Positions 33,477 through 44,600 of a DNA stretch of 64,000 nt are shown here, piece after piece. This DNA comes from Limnobacter alexandrii (GTDB taxonomy: Bacteria > Pseudomonadota > Gammaproteobacteria > Burkholderiales > Burkholderiaceae_B). The stretch lies in NCBI RefSeq assembly GCF_005871185.1, contig NZ_SWKN01000006.1, positions 522,014 through 586,013 on the forward strand. Reading direction: 5' to 3'. Position 1 is the first letter of the stretch, and every line of letters starts with the position of its first letter. Position numbers and translations under genes: made by a program. The notes under the pieces are model-generated. The model saw only the letters and a list, made by a program, of their open reading frames with translations, made no database searches and had not been told where the DNA came from.

Positions 33477-34583
33477 ATGGAATTAATTCATAGCTCACGC
33501 GATGCATTGGTTCGAAAACTGCAAATCGTCAGCAACATCGTCGAACGTCGAAACACCTTGCCGGTGTTGGCCAACATTCTGTTGAAAAAACAGGGCGGCC
33601 TGCTGACACTGCTGTCTTCAGACATTGAAATGCAGATTCAAACCAGTGCTGAAGTGGGTGCGGGTGGCGAAGACACCGCAACCACTGTGGCTGCGAGAAA
33701 ATTCCTGGATATTTTGAGATCACTGCCAGAAGACTCGGATGTGATGGTGAAACTGGACGGCAAGAAAATGTCGGTGCAGGCCAAGAAAAGCCGTTTTGCA
33801 CTGCAAACCTTGCCCGCAGAAGACTTTCCTCTGGTGCAAGAGCCCAAGGAATGGGTCACGCAAATCAGCTTGCCGCAAAAAATGTTGAAGAACCTGTTGG
33901 GCATGGTTCATTTTTCCATGGCTCAACAAGACCTGCGCTATTACCTGAACGGTGTTTTGTTGGTCATTGAAAGCGCCTGTGTGCGCGCTGTGGCCACCGA
34001 TGGACACCGTTTGGCCTATGCCGATGCACCTGGACAGGGCGGTACTGCCAAGCATGAAGTGATTGTTCCCCGTAAAACGGTACTCGAGCTCTCGCGCTTG
34101 TTAAATGACACCGATGACACCGTAACCATTGATTTGGCCAGCAACCAGGCCAAGTTCACTTTTTCAGACATCACCTTGATCACCAAGCTGGTTGAGGGCA
34201 AGTTTCCCGACTATCAGCGGGTTATTCCGAAAACCCATCAACACCATGTGGTGATTGCCCGTGACGCACTTTTGCATTCCTTGCAGCGCGCTTCCATTCT
34301 GACCAGTGACAAGTTTCGCGGCATTCGCTGGGTATTGGGCGCCAATGGTTTAACCATTGTGGCCAACAACTCGGATCAGGAAGAAGCCCGGGATGAAATG
34401 GAAGTGGAGTATCAAGGTCCCGAGATTGATGTGGGTTTTAACGTAAACTACCTGTTGGATGTGTTGAACAACCTCAAATCGGAAACCGTGCAGTTCACGT
34501 TGCAAGACGGAAACAGCAGTGCATTGGTGACTACCCCTGGCAAAGACGATTTCAAATATGTCGTTATGCCCATGCGTATTTAA
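33477..34583 (+). CDS. dnaN: DNA polymerase III beta clamp
   Basis: Sliding clamp, 368 residues with the three repeated clamp domains. The start MELIHSSRDALVRKLQIVSN has AAGGA seven bases before the ATG. The C-terminal end KYVVMPMRI is the family terminus. It is followed by gyrB after 32 bases; recF, present here in many bacteria, is absent. Confidence 0.98.
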   Translation: MELIHSSRDALVRKLQIVSNIVERRNTLPVLANILLKKQGGLLTLLSSDIEMQIQTSAEVGAGGEDTATTVAARKFLDILRSLPEDSDVMVKLDGKKMSVQAKKSRFALQTLPAEDFPLVQEPKEWVTQISLPQKMLKNLLGMVHFSMAQQDLRYYLNGVLLVIESACVRAVATDGHRLAYADAPGQGGTAKHEVIVPRKTVLELSRLLNDTDDTVTIDLASNQAKFTFSDITLITKLVEGKFPDYQRVIPKTHQHHVVIARDALLHSLQRASILTSDKFRGIRWVLGANGLTIVANNSDQEEARDEMEVEYQGPEIDVGFNVNYLLDVLNNLKSETVQFTLQDGNSSALVTTPGKDDFKYVVMPMRI

Positions 34584-34594
34584 AACGACAATAA

Positions 34595-37141
<2,547 letters not shown>

Positions 37142-37214
37142 TTGCAGTGCTGCTGGCCATTACAGGACCTCAAAAGCTTGTAACACCAGCACACAACCCA
37201 CAGACACAATTCGT

Positions 37215-37682
37215 TTACTTTTTCTTTAGATTCCAGGTTACCCGCATGCGGGCCACCAGTTGCCCACTGGCATCGCTTACTTCCACTTCAACCGGAAAGT
37301 TGATTTTTCCTGCAGTGCGAAGAGTTTGCTTCAAAGGTGCAATGGCTTGCGCAACTTGGGCTTGGGCTTGTACAGGGCCGACTGCTGGCTGAAGTACTTC
37401 AAATTCAACCTGTGCGGCCACAGGCCGAACACCCAAAATAACCGAAGCAAAGCCGCCTGCCATGGCAGCGCCAGAACAGGTTTCGGCCAGTGTAAACAGT
37501 GCGCCGTCAGCAAGTGTTCCGGTGGTGCCCAGCAATTCGGGTTGTTGTGGCATTTCACAACGGGCAGTGCCGTTGCCCATGCTGCTTAAACGCACACCAC
37601 AGGCTTTGGCAAAAGGCACTTTGCCGTCCATTTGCATTTTCACCAAGGGTCGCATAATCAGCGTGAGTAGTGCGTCCAGCAT
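37215..37682 (-). CDS. Hotdog-fold thioesterase, PaaI-like
   Basis: 155 residues with a single hotdog domain. LGTTGTLADGALFTLAETCS has the helix and Asp/Glu positions of PaaI-type acyl-CoA thioesterases. The beta-rich second half ends in VARMRVTWNLKKK. It overlaps the neighbouring hotdog gene by TAATG and is under the same MarR regulator. The substrate is unknown. Confidence 0.8.
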   Translation of the reverse strand: MLDALLTLIMRPLVKMQMDGKVPFAKACGVRLSSMGNGTARCEMPQQPELLGTTGTLADGALFTLAETCSGAAMAGGFASVILGVRPVAAQVEFEVLQPAVGPVQAQAQVAQAIAPLKQTLRTAGKINFPVEVEVSDASGQLVARMRVTWNLKKK

Positions 37683-38098
37683 TATCGTTCTCCTTGGGCC
37701 AAGGTGAACTGAATGCGAAGTTCAGCCAAAGGCTCGTTGGCCTCGTTGTTCAATGTGCTCAATGTGTGAGCCACGCCTTTATCCCAATCGATTTCAGGTG
37801 CTTGGGTGTTGACCCAAACAGCTCCTTTGGCGGGTCGCTTATAGGCAATTTGGCTGGTGTAGCCAGTGATTCGCAATTCCTTGTTCTCTTGTTCAAGTGC
37901 AAGCTCCAGGCTTGCCTGTGCATCGGCTTGTGCGGCAGTAAACAAGGCACCAGCATGCAGGGTTCCAATGTGGTTTTTCAAAAAGGAATCAAAACCCAAT
38001 TGCAAGTGTTCTTGCCCGTTTTTGTTCACGGTGCTCAGCTTGGCGAATTGCAGGAAAGGGTTGCTGGCCAGTGTTTGGGCCAAGCGCATGGCATTCAT
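37682..38098 (-). CDS. Hotdog-fold protein, DUF4442-like
   Basis: 138 residues, single hotdog domain. NHIGTLHAGALFTAAQADAQ carries the family helix motif (HAGALFTAAE in relatives). It is similar in fold but distinct in sequence from the next gene, so the two may form a heteromer. Start and stop codons overlap both neighbours (ATGA with marR, TAATG with the PaaI-like gene), a sign of translational coupling. Confidence 0.8.
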   Translation of the reverse strand: MNAMRLAQTLASNPFLQFAKLSTVNKNGQEHLQLGFDSFLKNHIGTLHAGALFTAAQADAQASLELALEQENKELRITGYTSQIAYKRPAKGAVWVNTQAPEIDWDKGVAHTLSTLNNEANEPLAELRIQFTLAQGER

Positions 38099-38532
38099 TC
38101 AGTGTCTCCTTTGGGGTGCGAGAAGCGGGTATGTACAGTGTTCAAAAATTTCAGCACAGTGGTGATTTCATCGGCGCTAAAACCTTCAACAAGTTGTTTG
38201 TTCAGTTTGGCCAACAGGGGTTTGGCCGCATTCATTTTCTCCCGGCCTTTGTTGGTCATTTGCAGGTGCGCTACACGGGCATCTTCTGCGGAGACAACAC
38301 GTTCAATCAGTTTTGCGGTTTTCATGCGTTGTACCAAACCGGTCATCGCAGAACTGTTTAAACCAAGCACTTCGCCAAGCTCTTGCATGGAAGCCTGTGG
38401 AAATTTATCAAGTGCAAACAGCAAACTGACTTGTGCGGCCGGCACGCCAATCGCCTGTTCTACACCACTGTCGGCATATCGATAGAGCACTGCGCGAGCG
38501 CGGTTCAGCATGAAGAAAAGTCGGCGGTCCAT
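38095..38532 (-). CDS. MarR family transcriptional regulator
   Basis: 145 residues. The winged helix has MQELGEVLGLNSSAMTGLVQRM and the wing VVSAEDARVAHLQMT. It probably senses an acyl or aromatic ligand and controls itself plus the two hotdog genes. A perfect inverted repeat lies just before its start. Confidence 0.9.
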   Translation of the reverse strand: MDRRLFFMLNRARAVLYRYADSGVEQAIGVPAAQVSLLFALDKFPQASMQELGEVLGLNSSAMTGLVQRMKTAKLIERVVSAEDARVAHLQMTNKGREKMNAAKPLLAKLNKQLVEGFSADEITTVLKFLNTVHTRFSHPKGDTE

Positions 38533-38544
38533 GGGGATTCCAAT

Positions 38545-38562
38545 TATTACGCATACGTAATA
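38545..38562. promoter_or_regulatory. Operator-like palindrome of the MarR regulator
   Basis: TATTACG-CATA-CGTAATA, perfect 7-base arms, 13 bases upstream of the MarR start. Position, symmetry and AT-rich arms fit autoregulation by a MarR dimer. Confidence 0.65.
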
Positions 38563-38617
38563 TATGGAAATAACAAGTCTAGGTCAATTGTTACGTGTGT
38601 GTATTAAACTGCGAGGA

Positions 38618-39778
38618 TTAATGCCTTGGACGTGTGCTTCGATACACAGGCGAACGTTCGCGATGACTAAAGACCAATTGCCACAACATGCCTTTGCGGG
38701 CACGAAAATAGGCAGCGCAGGTTAGCAGATAGTACGTCCACATGCGGCGAAAACGTTCATCATAATTTGCTTTCAGCTTGGGCCAGGCCTTTTCAAAATT
38801 GGCGTGCCAAGCCATCAGTGTTTTGTCGTAATCGGTGCCAAAGTTGTGCCAGTCCTCAAGCACCAGTTTGCTGTCGATGTGTTCTGTAATCTCGCTGGGC
38901 GAGGGAATTTTTCCGTTTGGAAAAATATACTTGTCAATCCATGGGTCGGTGGCGTCTGTTTTGTTAAAACCACCAATGGTGTGAAGTAAAAAAAGTCCGT
39001 CAGGTGTTAGCAGGCGGCTTACCGAATCAAAATAGGCTGGGTAGTTTTTTACACCAACATGTTCAAACATGCCAACGGAAACAATCTTGTCGAATTGACC
39101 TTGCAGGTCACGGTAATCAATCAACTCGATCTCAACAGGCAATCCTGAACAACGCGCACGAGCATACTGTTGTTGCTGGGCAGACACGGTAATACCCAAC
39201 ACCTGCACACCAAAGTGCGTCGCTGCGTACCAAGCCAGGCCACCCCAGCCGCATCCAATATCCAGCAATTTTTCACCTGCTTGTAACTGAAGTTTCTCGC
39301 AGATCATGTGGAGTTTGTGCTGCTGTGCTTCTTCCAGATTCCGGGCGTATTCCCAATAGCCGCAGGAGTAAATCATGAGTGGATCGAGCATGGCTTCGAA
39401 CAAATCATTGCCGGTGTCGTAGTGGTGTTCACCCACTTGAAATGCACGGGTGGGTGCTTGCAAATTGATGACCTTCTCGCGCAAAGCCAGCATGAGCCAC
39501 TGCATTTTGGTCCACGCTTTGGTGTGTTCGTCGGCGTTGTTGCGCATTAAGCGAAACATCATCTGATCAAGCTGCGGCACAGTCCACCAACCGTTCATGT
39601 AGGCTTCGCCCAAGCCCAGTGAACCATGGCTTAACACCGCATTGAAAAGTCGTACATCATGAATCTGAATGTCGTGCGCAGCAGTGCCGTTGATCTCTAT
39701 GCCTGCGCGGTACAACATGTCAGCGATGGGTTTGGGTGCGCGGTTGGCGTCCACCAGTTCATAAGCGCTTGTTTTCAT
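38618..39778 (-). CDS. cfa: Cyclopropane-fatty-acyl-phospholipid synthase
   Basis: 386 residues. Transfers a methylene group from SAM to cis double bonds of membrane phospholipid acyl chains. The N-terminal lipid-binding part has LGEAYMNGWW and HYDTGNDLFE. The SAM site is LLDIGCGWGGLAWYAA. SVGMFEHVGVKNY and the C-terminal FARMWTY-like RMWTYYLLTCAAYFRARK are typical. It stands alone, 86 bases from the MarR gene and transcribed in the same direction. Confidence 0.95.
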   Translation of the reverse strand: MKTSAYELVDANRAPKPIADMLYRAGIEINGTAAHDIQIHDVRLFNAVLSHGSLGLGEAYMNGWWTVPQLDQMMFRLMRNNADEHTKAWTKMQWLMLALREKVINLQAPTRAFQVGEHHYDTGNDLFEAMLDPLMIYSCGYWEYARNLEEAQQHKLHMICEKLQLQAGEKLLDIGCGWGGLAWYAATHFGVQVLGITVSAQQQQYARARCSGLPVEIELIDYRDLQGQFDKIVSVGMFEHVGVKNYPAYFDSVSRLLTPDGLFLLHTIGGFNKTDATDPWIDKYIFPNGKIPSPSEITEHIDSKLVLEDWHNFGTDYDKTLMAWHANFEKAWPKLKANYDERFRRMWTYYLLTCAAYFRARKGMLWQLVFSHRERSPVYRSTRPRH

Positions 39779-39847
39779 AGACCTTGTGAGTTGCTATGAC
39801 GACAATTTGATTATTGCAGACTTATCTGACGCTTGCCAGCCTCGGGA

Positions 39848-41710
39848 TCAGCGAGAAAATTTAAAGTGGTCCGCACCGGGTGGCAGGCTTTTGGCAATAT
39901 TGCCTTCCCAACCTTCCACGCGTGCTGCAAGGTGAGCAAGGCCCTGAACCATCAAGGTGGGTGCGGACAACAGGAACATGAGAATACCGATGTTGGTCAT
40001 GGTGAAATCAACCGGCAATTTGCCGTTTGTGCTTACGGTGGCCGGACTGCCCGTTGCATCTGCAGCCGCTGGGATGAAGGTTCCGAAAATGATGGCCAGC
40101 ACGGCACCACCAAAGAAGCGACCTAAACTGTTGCACATGGAGCGTGAGGCCGGGCTGGTGCCAAAGGTATTGTGAATTAGCAGTGCAGCGTTGTTGAATA
40201 TCCTCGAAAGATTGGCGTTGGAAGCCAATATGATGTTCATGTTGATCAGACGCATACCCTCTGCAATTTTAATCAAAGCGCGCGTAACAGGTCGATATTG
40301 GTGAATGTTCTTGGCCATGTATTCACCTTTGAAGCAGTTTTTTGAAGCCCTCTGTGCTTTGCCGATATCGGCCATCTTTTGTTTCCGGTAATTTTCGCTG
40401 GCCCACTTTCTCAAGGTCGGTGCTATTGTCGTGTTGGCAAGTCGATCGATCAGGGTGGCGGGGGCAGCCAAGGTTTTCAGAATGAGGTCATGTAAGCGCA
40501 CAGCCGTTTTTTCTTCAGTATACCGTCTGGCATCTTGAAGCTCGTCCGCTCGTAGGTTCTCTACCTCCATGTGATCTACAACACTGATCAGGGCCACATA
40601 ATGGCGCTCTTTGTTTGTAACCGCCTTTGCGTACTTGTAACGGGACCACAAGGTGGCGCCCTCCTTGGGTGGTTTTTCCACTTGCAGGTATTCGCCCAGG
40701 GCATTTTTCATAGCCTTCAGATTCGTGACATCGTCGCTGTCAAGATTGATGGCATTGAGCACGTTATTCAGAATAACGGGTACTCCATTGGGGTCTAGAC
40801 TGTCTTTTCCGCGAATTTTCGGGATGAGGTGATATTTGCCTTGCATGGCTTTTGCCATGATGTGGATTAATTCCGGATTCCCCTTGATTGATTTGAGTTG
40901 AGACAGCAATTTCTGAAGGTTCTTACTGAGCCCCCCGACGATGTACTTTTGCTGCTCTTCGCCGACTTTTTCTTTCTGGACCAACGTTTGACTGACCACA
41001 CCAGAAGCAAATCCCAGGAGACCAAGGGTGGAGGAAACCGCCGGAAATGCAACCAACAAGCCAACGACACTTTGCCCTAGCAAAGAGGCAAAGTCAGCGG
41101 TTGCTCCTCGAATAACATTCAGTAATTCGGTGGTGCCGACCCCGATGAAACCGAGGAAACCAAACATCATGATTTTGTTTTGCGTGCCTTTTTCGTCTGG
41201 CTTACCGGCAAGCGTGTTACGCATCACGTTGTAGGTCATGCCGGTGGGTGCTGCGAACATTTCTGTCACTCCGTGCAAGAGATGAGACAAATTGGAGAAA
41301 CGTTTGGCCCAGACATTTCGCCCGCTGTTTTTTTTATCATCAATGTAGAAATTTTCGCCATACCGAATACGATCCTCACGCATCAGCCTGTTTTGAACCC
41401 CGTTGGAGTTCCAGACTTTGTCCTCATGGCCTGTGCTGGTTAAGTCGAGTCCACTTTGTTCTGCTTGATGGTCTTTCCTCAGCAGTGCTGCTTCCACGTA
41501 TTGTTTGGATTCAAAGTGTGCCTTGCCAACTACATTCAGCGCGCGTGAGGAGGAGATGAAGTCGCAGAATCTCTTCCAATGCGTACGCCTTTTGTAGAGG
41601 TCGCCGTGTACCTGTTTGTAACCGGACTTGCGCGCCATGTTGTCCTTCATCTTTCGATCAAGAACTGGGGTAATCAGGTTCGGTGTTGCGGAAATTTCTA
41701 GGGCCACCAC
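39848..41710 (-). CDS. Large orphan protein with membrane segments
   Basis: 620 residues from GTG at 41710 (or the next GTG at 41707, better spaced to GGAG). I recognise no family. There is no signal peptide: the first 180 residues are basic and soluble. Hydrophobic pairs lie at about 185-205 (IMMFGFLGFIGVGTTELLNV), 212-245 (SVVGLLVAFPAVSSTLGLLG) and near the C-terminus (FFGGAVLAIIFGTFIPAAAD, IGILMFLLSAPTLMV). The long middle is helical and charged. The base composition looks more AT-rich than its neighbours, by eye. It may be a lineage-specific or acquired gene, perhaps a secreted or membrane-inserted effector. Confidence 0.6.
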   Translation of the reverse strand: MVALEISATPNLITPVLDRKMKDNMARKSGYKQVHGDLYKRRTHWKRFCDFISSSRALNVVGKAHFESKQYVEAALLRKDHQAEQSGLDLTSTGHEDKVWNSNGVQNRLMREDRIRYGENFYIDDKKNSGRNVWAKRFSNLSHLLHGVTEMFAAPTGMTYNVMRNTLAGKPDEKGTQNKIMMFGFLGFIGVGTTELLNVIRGATADFASLLGQSVVGLLVAFPAVSSTLGLLGFASGVVSQTLVQKEKVGEEQQKYIVGGLSKNLQKLLSQLKSIKGNPELIHIMAKAMQGKYHLIPKIRGKDSLDPNGVPVILNNVLNAINLDSDDVTNLKAMKNALGEYLQVEKPPKEGATLWSRYKYAKAVTNKERHYVALISVVDHMEVENLRADELQDARRYTEEKTAVRLHDLILKTLAAPATLIDRLANTTIAPTLRKWASENYRKQKMADIGKAQRASKNCFKGEYMAKNIHQYRPVTRALIKIAEGMRLINMNIILASNANLSRIFNNAALLIHNTFGTSPASRSMCNSLGRFFGGAVLAIIFGTFIPAAADATGSPATVSTNGKLPVDFTMTNIGILMFLLSAPTLMVQGLAHLAARVEGWEGNIAKSLPPGADHFKFSR

Positions 41711-41861
41711 GAGTCTCCGGTCCGCACAATTCGGGTGCGTTATTCGTGTTGTTGAACAGTCAACATGTCACAAATGGTGAATTTGTCCAAAACTGGGCAA
41801 TAAGGTATCACCCGTTATGTGTCACTTTATTCAATAAAGTTTGACAAAACTCGGGTTTTCC

Positions 41862-44600
41862 CTATTTTTTGTGCACCGCAATAGCGCAGTACTTGAATTC
41901 GGGAATTTTGCCGTCAGGGTCGAGTGCGGCGTTGGTGAGTTTGTTAATTGCGGCCTCGGCATAACAAAAGGGCACGAACACATGCCCAACAGGAGTGGCG
42001 CTGTCTGCCCGTGCAAACAATTGCACCTCACCTCGGCGGGACTCAAGCCGTATGGTGCTGCCCGCTTGAATGTCTAAAGCTTTTAAATCGTCGGGGTGAA
42101 GCAAAGCTGTGGCTTCGGGTTCAATGGCGTCCAATACGCTGGCGCGGCGGGTCATGCTGCCAGTGTGCCAGTGCTCCAGCTGCCGCCCGGTGATCAATAC
42201 AAAGGGAAATTCGGTGTCGGGCGTTTCAGCGGCCTCCCGATACTGTGCGGGCACCAAGCGGGCCTTTCCGTTTGGCGTCGGGAAGTGTTCTGTGAACACC
42301 ACGGGCTCGCCAGGGTCGCCCTCATGGGCACAGGGATACACCACGGCATGCTCGCGTTGAAGGCGCTGCCAGGTAATTCCTTCAATGCTGTGCATGGCGT
42401 GGCGCATTTCATCGAACACTTCTTCCACGCTGTTGTAGTGCCAGTCCAGCCCCAGCCCCTGTGCAATGCCTTGAATGATCCACAGGTCTTGCCTGGCCAG
42501 CCCGGGTGGGTCGATGGCCTGTTGTCCAAGCTGAACCAGGCGATCAGTGTTGGTGAAGGTGCCGGTTTTTTCCGGAAAGGCGCTGGCAGGCAAAACCACA
42601 TCAGCCAGACTGGCTGTTTCAGTCAGGAAGATGTCTTGCACCACCAGAAAATCGAGCGAGGCGAGTGCTTTGCGGGCATGGTTCAAATCGGGGTCGGACA
42701 TGGCCGGGTTCTCGCCAAGTATGTACATGCCTTTCACTGTGCCAGCGAGGATGGCCTGCATGGTTTCGACGACGGTTAGCCCGGGTGTGTTGGAAAGCGG
42801 TGTGTTCCACAGGGCTTCAAACCGTTGTTGTGCCTCGGCGTTGCACACCCGTTGGTAGTCGGGGTACATCATGGGGATCAGCCCCGCATCGGATGCACCT
42901 TGCACATTGTTTTGCCCGCGCAGGGGGTGCAGGCCAGTACCAGGCCGGCCAATTTGCCCGGTGATGAGTGCCAGTGAAATAAGGCAGCGCGCATTGTCGG
43001 TGCCATGGGTGTGCTGTGAAATGCCCATGCCCCATAGAATGATGGAGGCTTTTGATTGGGCATAAAGGCGAGCCACTACGCGCAATTCTTCGGGCGATAT
43101 GCCGCAAATTGGGGCCATGGCCTCGGGTGTAGAAGTGGCCACATTGGCTTTCAGTTCCTCAAAGCCCTCGGTACGTTGCCCAATGAATTCCCGGTCAATC
43201 AGGTTTTCGTCAATGATGACGTGCAGCAGTGCGTTGAGCAGTGCCACATCGCTGTCAGCCTTGAATTGCAGGAAATGGGTGGCATGGCGGGCCAGGTCGG
43301 AGCGGCGAGGGTCGGCCACAATCAATTTGGCCCCGTTCTTGACCGCGTTTTTTATCCAGGTGGCACCCACGGGGTGGTTCACCGTGGGGTTGGCGCCAAT
43401 TACAAAAATGACTTCGGCTTGGTTGACATCCATCACCGGGTTGGACACGGCACCCGAGCCTATGCCTTCCAGCAAGGCAGCCACCGATGAAGCATGGCAC
43501 AGGCGTGTGCAATGGTCGACATTGTGGGTGCCAAAGCCCGTGCGCACGAGTTTCTGAAACAAATACGCCTCTTCATTGCTGCATTTGGCAGAACCAAAAC
43601 CAGCCAGTGCATGACCGCCTTGTGTGGCTTTGATGTGTTTGAACTGGCTGGTGACGAGGGCCAGTGCCTCGTCCCAGGTGGCTTGGCGAAACGCACTGTG
43701 CACTTGTTCCGGATCCAGCAGATTGACCGGATTTTTGGCCACACCTTCGCGGCGAATCAGTGGCTGGGTAAGTCGTTGTTCATGGTGAACATAATCGAAA
43801 CCATAGCGGCCTTTCACGCACAGACGGCCTTCATTGGCGGGCCCATTGCGCCCTTCGACTCGCAGAATGGTGTTGTTTTTTACGTGGTAAGTGAGTTGAC
43901 AACCCACACCGCAATAGGGGCACACCGAGTCAACGGTTTTGTCGGCGAGCTGATGTGCGGCGGCTTTGGCCGGGCTTAACGCACCGGTGGGGCAGGCTTG
44001 CACGCATTCACCGCAGGCCACACAAGTGGATTGGGCAAGTGCATCGCCTTGATCAAACACAATCGCGGCGTGTTCACCGCGAAAGGCCAAGCCGATCACA
44101 TCGTTGACCTGTACATCCCGACAGGCGCGCACGCAACGTGTGCATTGAATGCAATGGTCCATGTTCACCGCAATGGCTGGGTGCGACAGGTCGGCGGGCA
44201 CGGCTGGCCGGGCCTCAAACCGGCTGCCTTTGATGCCCATTTGTTGGCACCAGCGGCTTAATTCATTGTCAGCTTTCAGCTGGCTCGACGGGTTTTGCGC
44301 TGGCATGTCGGCCAGTAACAATTCAAGCACCATTTTTTGCGCAGCAGTGGCCTTGTTTGAACCGGTGTGCACCACCATGCCCGCTGCAGCTTGCTTGCAA
44401 CATGATGCAGCCAGGGTGCGTTCGCCCTCCACTTCAACCACACAGGCGCGGCAGTTGCCGGCTTCTTCAAGGCCCGCTTTGTAACAAAGATGAGGCACAT
44501 CGATGCCTTCGCGCTGGGCCACTTGCAGCAGTGTTTCACCGGGCAGCGCTTCAACGGTTTGGCCATTCAGTTGCAAGCGGATCATTTGTGAGGCGTTCAT
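41862..44600 (-). CDS. fdsA: NAD-dependent formate dehydrogenase, molybdenum catalytic subunit
   Basis: 912 residues. It oxidises formate to CO2 at a molybdenum bis-MGD centre. An N-terminal ferredoxin-type 2Fe-2S domain (CRACVVEVEG) is followed by 4Fe-4S motifs (CIQCTRCVRAC, CVACGECVQACPTG, CPYCGVGC). The active site is HCTRLCHASSV with a cysteine metal ligand at about residue 364, not selenocysteine. A molybdopterin dinucleotide domain follows. It overlaps the fused diaphorase gene by ATGA. No fdhD or fdsD is nearby. Confidence 0.94.
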   Translation of the reverse strand: MNASQMIRLQLNGQTVEALPGETLLQVAQREGIDVPHLCYKAGLEEAGNCRACVVEVEGERTLAASCCKQAAAGMVVHTGSNKATAAQKMVLELLLADMPAQNPSSQLKADNELSRWCQQMGIKGSRFEARPAVPADLSHPAIAVNMDHCIQCTRCVRACRDVQVNDVIGLAFRGEHAAIVFDQGDALAQSTCVACGECVQACPTGALSPAKAAAHQLADKTVDSVCPYCGVGCQLTYHVKNNTILRVEGRNGPANEGRLCVKGRYGFDYVHHEQRLTQPLIRREGVAKNPVNLLDPEQVHSAFRQATWDEALALVTSQFKHIKATQGGHALAGFGSAKCSNEEAYLFQKLVRTGFGTHNVDHCTRLCHASSVAALLEGIGSGAVSNPVMDVNQAEVIFVIGANPTVNHPVGATWIKNAVKNGAKLIVADPRRSDLARHATHFLQFKADSDVALLNALLHVIIDENLIDREFIGQRTEGFEELKANVATSTPEAMAPICGISPEELRVVARLYAQSKASIILWGMGISQHTHGTDNARCLISLALITGQIGRPGTGLHPLRGQNNVQGASDAGLIPMMYPDYQRVCNAEAQQRFEALWNTPLSNTPGLTVVETMQAILAGTVKGMYILGENPAMSDPDLNHARKALASLDFLVVQDIFLTETASLADVVLPASAFPEKTGTFTNTDRLVQLGQQAIDPPGLARQDLWIIQGIAQGLGLDWHYNSVEEVFDEMRHAMHSIEGITWQRLQREHAVVYPCAHEGDPGEPVVFTEHFPTPNGKARLVPAQYREAAETPDTEFPFVLITGRQLEHWHTGSMTRRASVLDAIEPEATALLHPDDLKALDIQAGSTIRLESRRGEVQLFARADSATPVGHVFVPFCYAEAAINKLTNAALDPDGKIPEFKYCAIAVHKK

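Noticed and set aside
37670-38485. Plus-strand open frame across the hotdog and MarR genes
   Set aside because: Antisense shadow of three well-supported minus-strand genes.
42096-42779. Plus-strand open frame opposite fdsA
   Set aside because: Shadow of conserved molybdopterin domain sequence.
43493-43515. Selenocysteine at the formate dehydrogenase active site
   Set aside because: The active-site codon is TGC (Cys), with no in-frame TGA.
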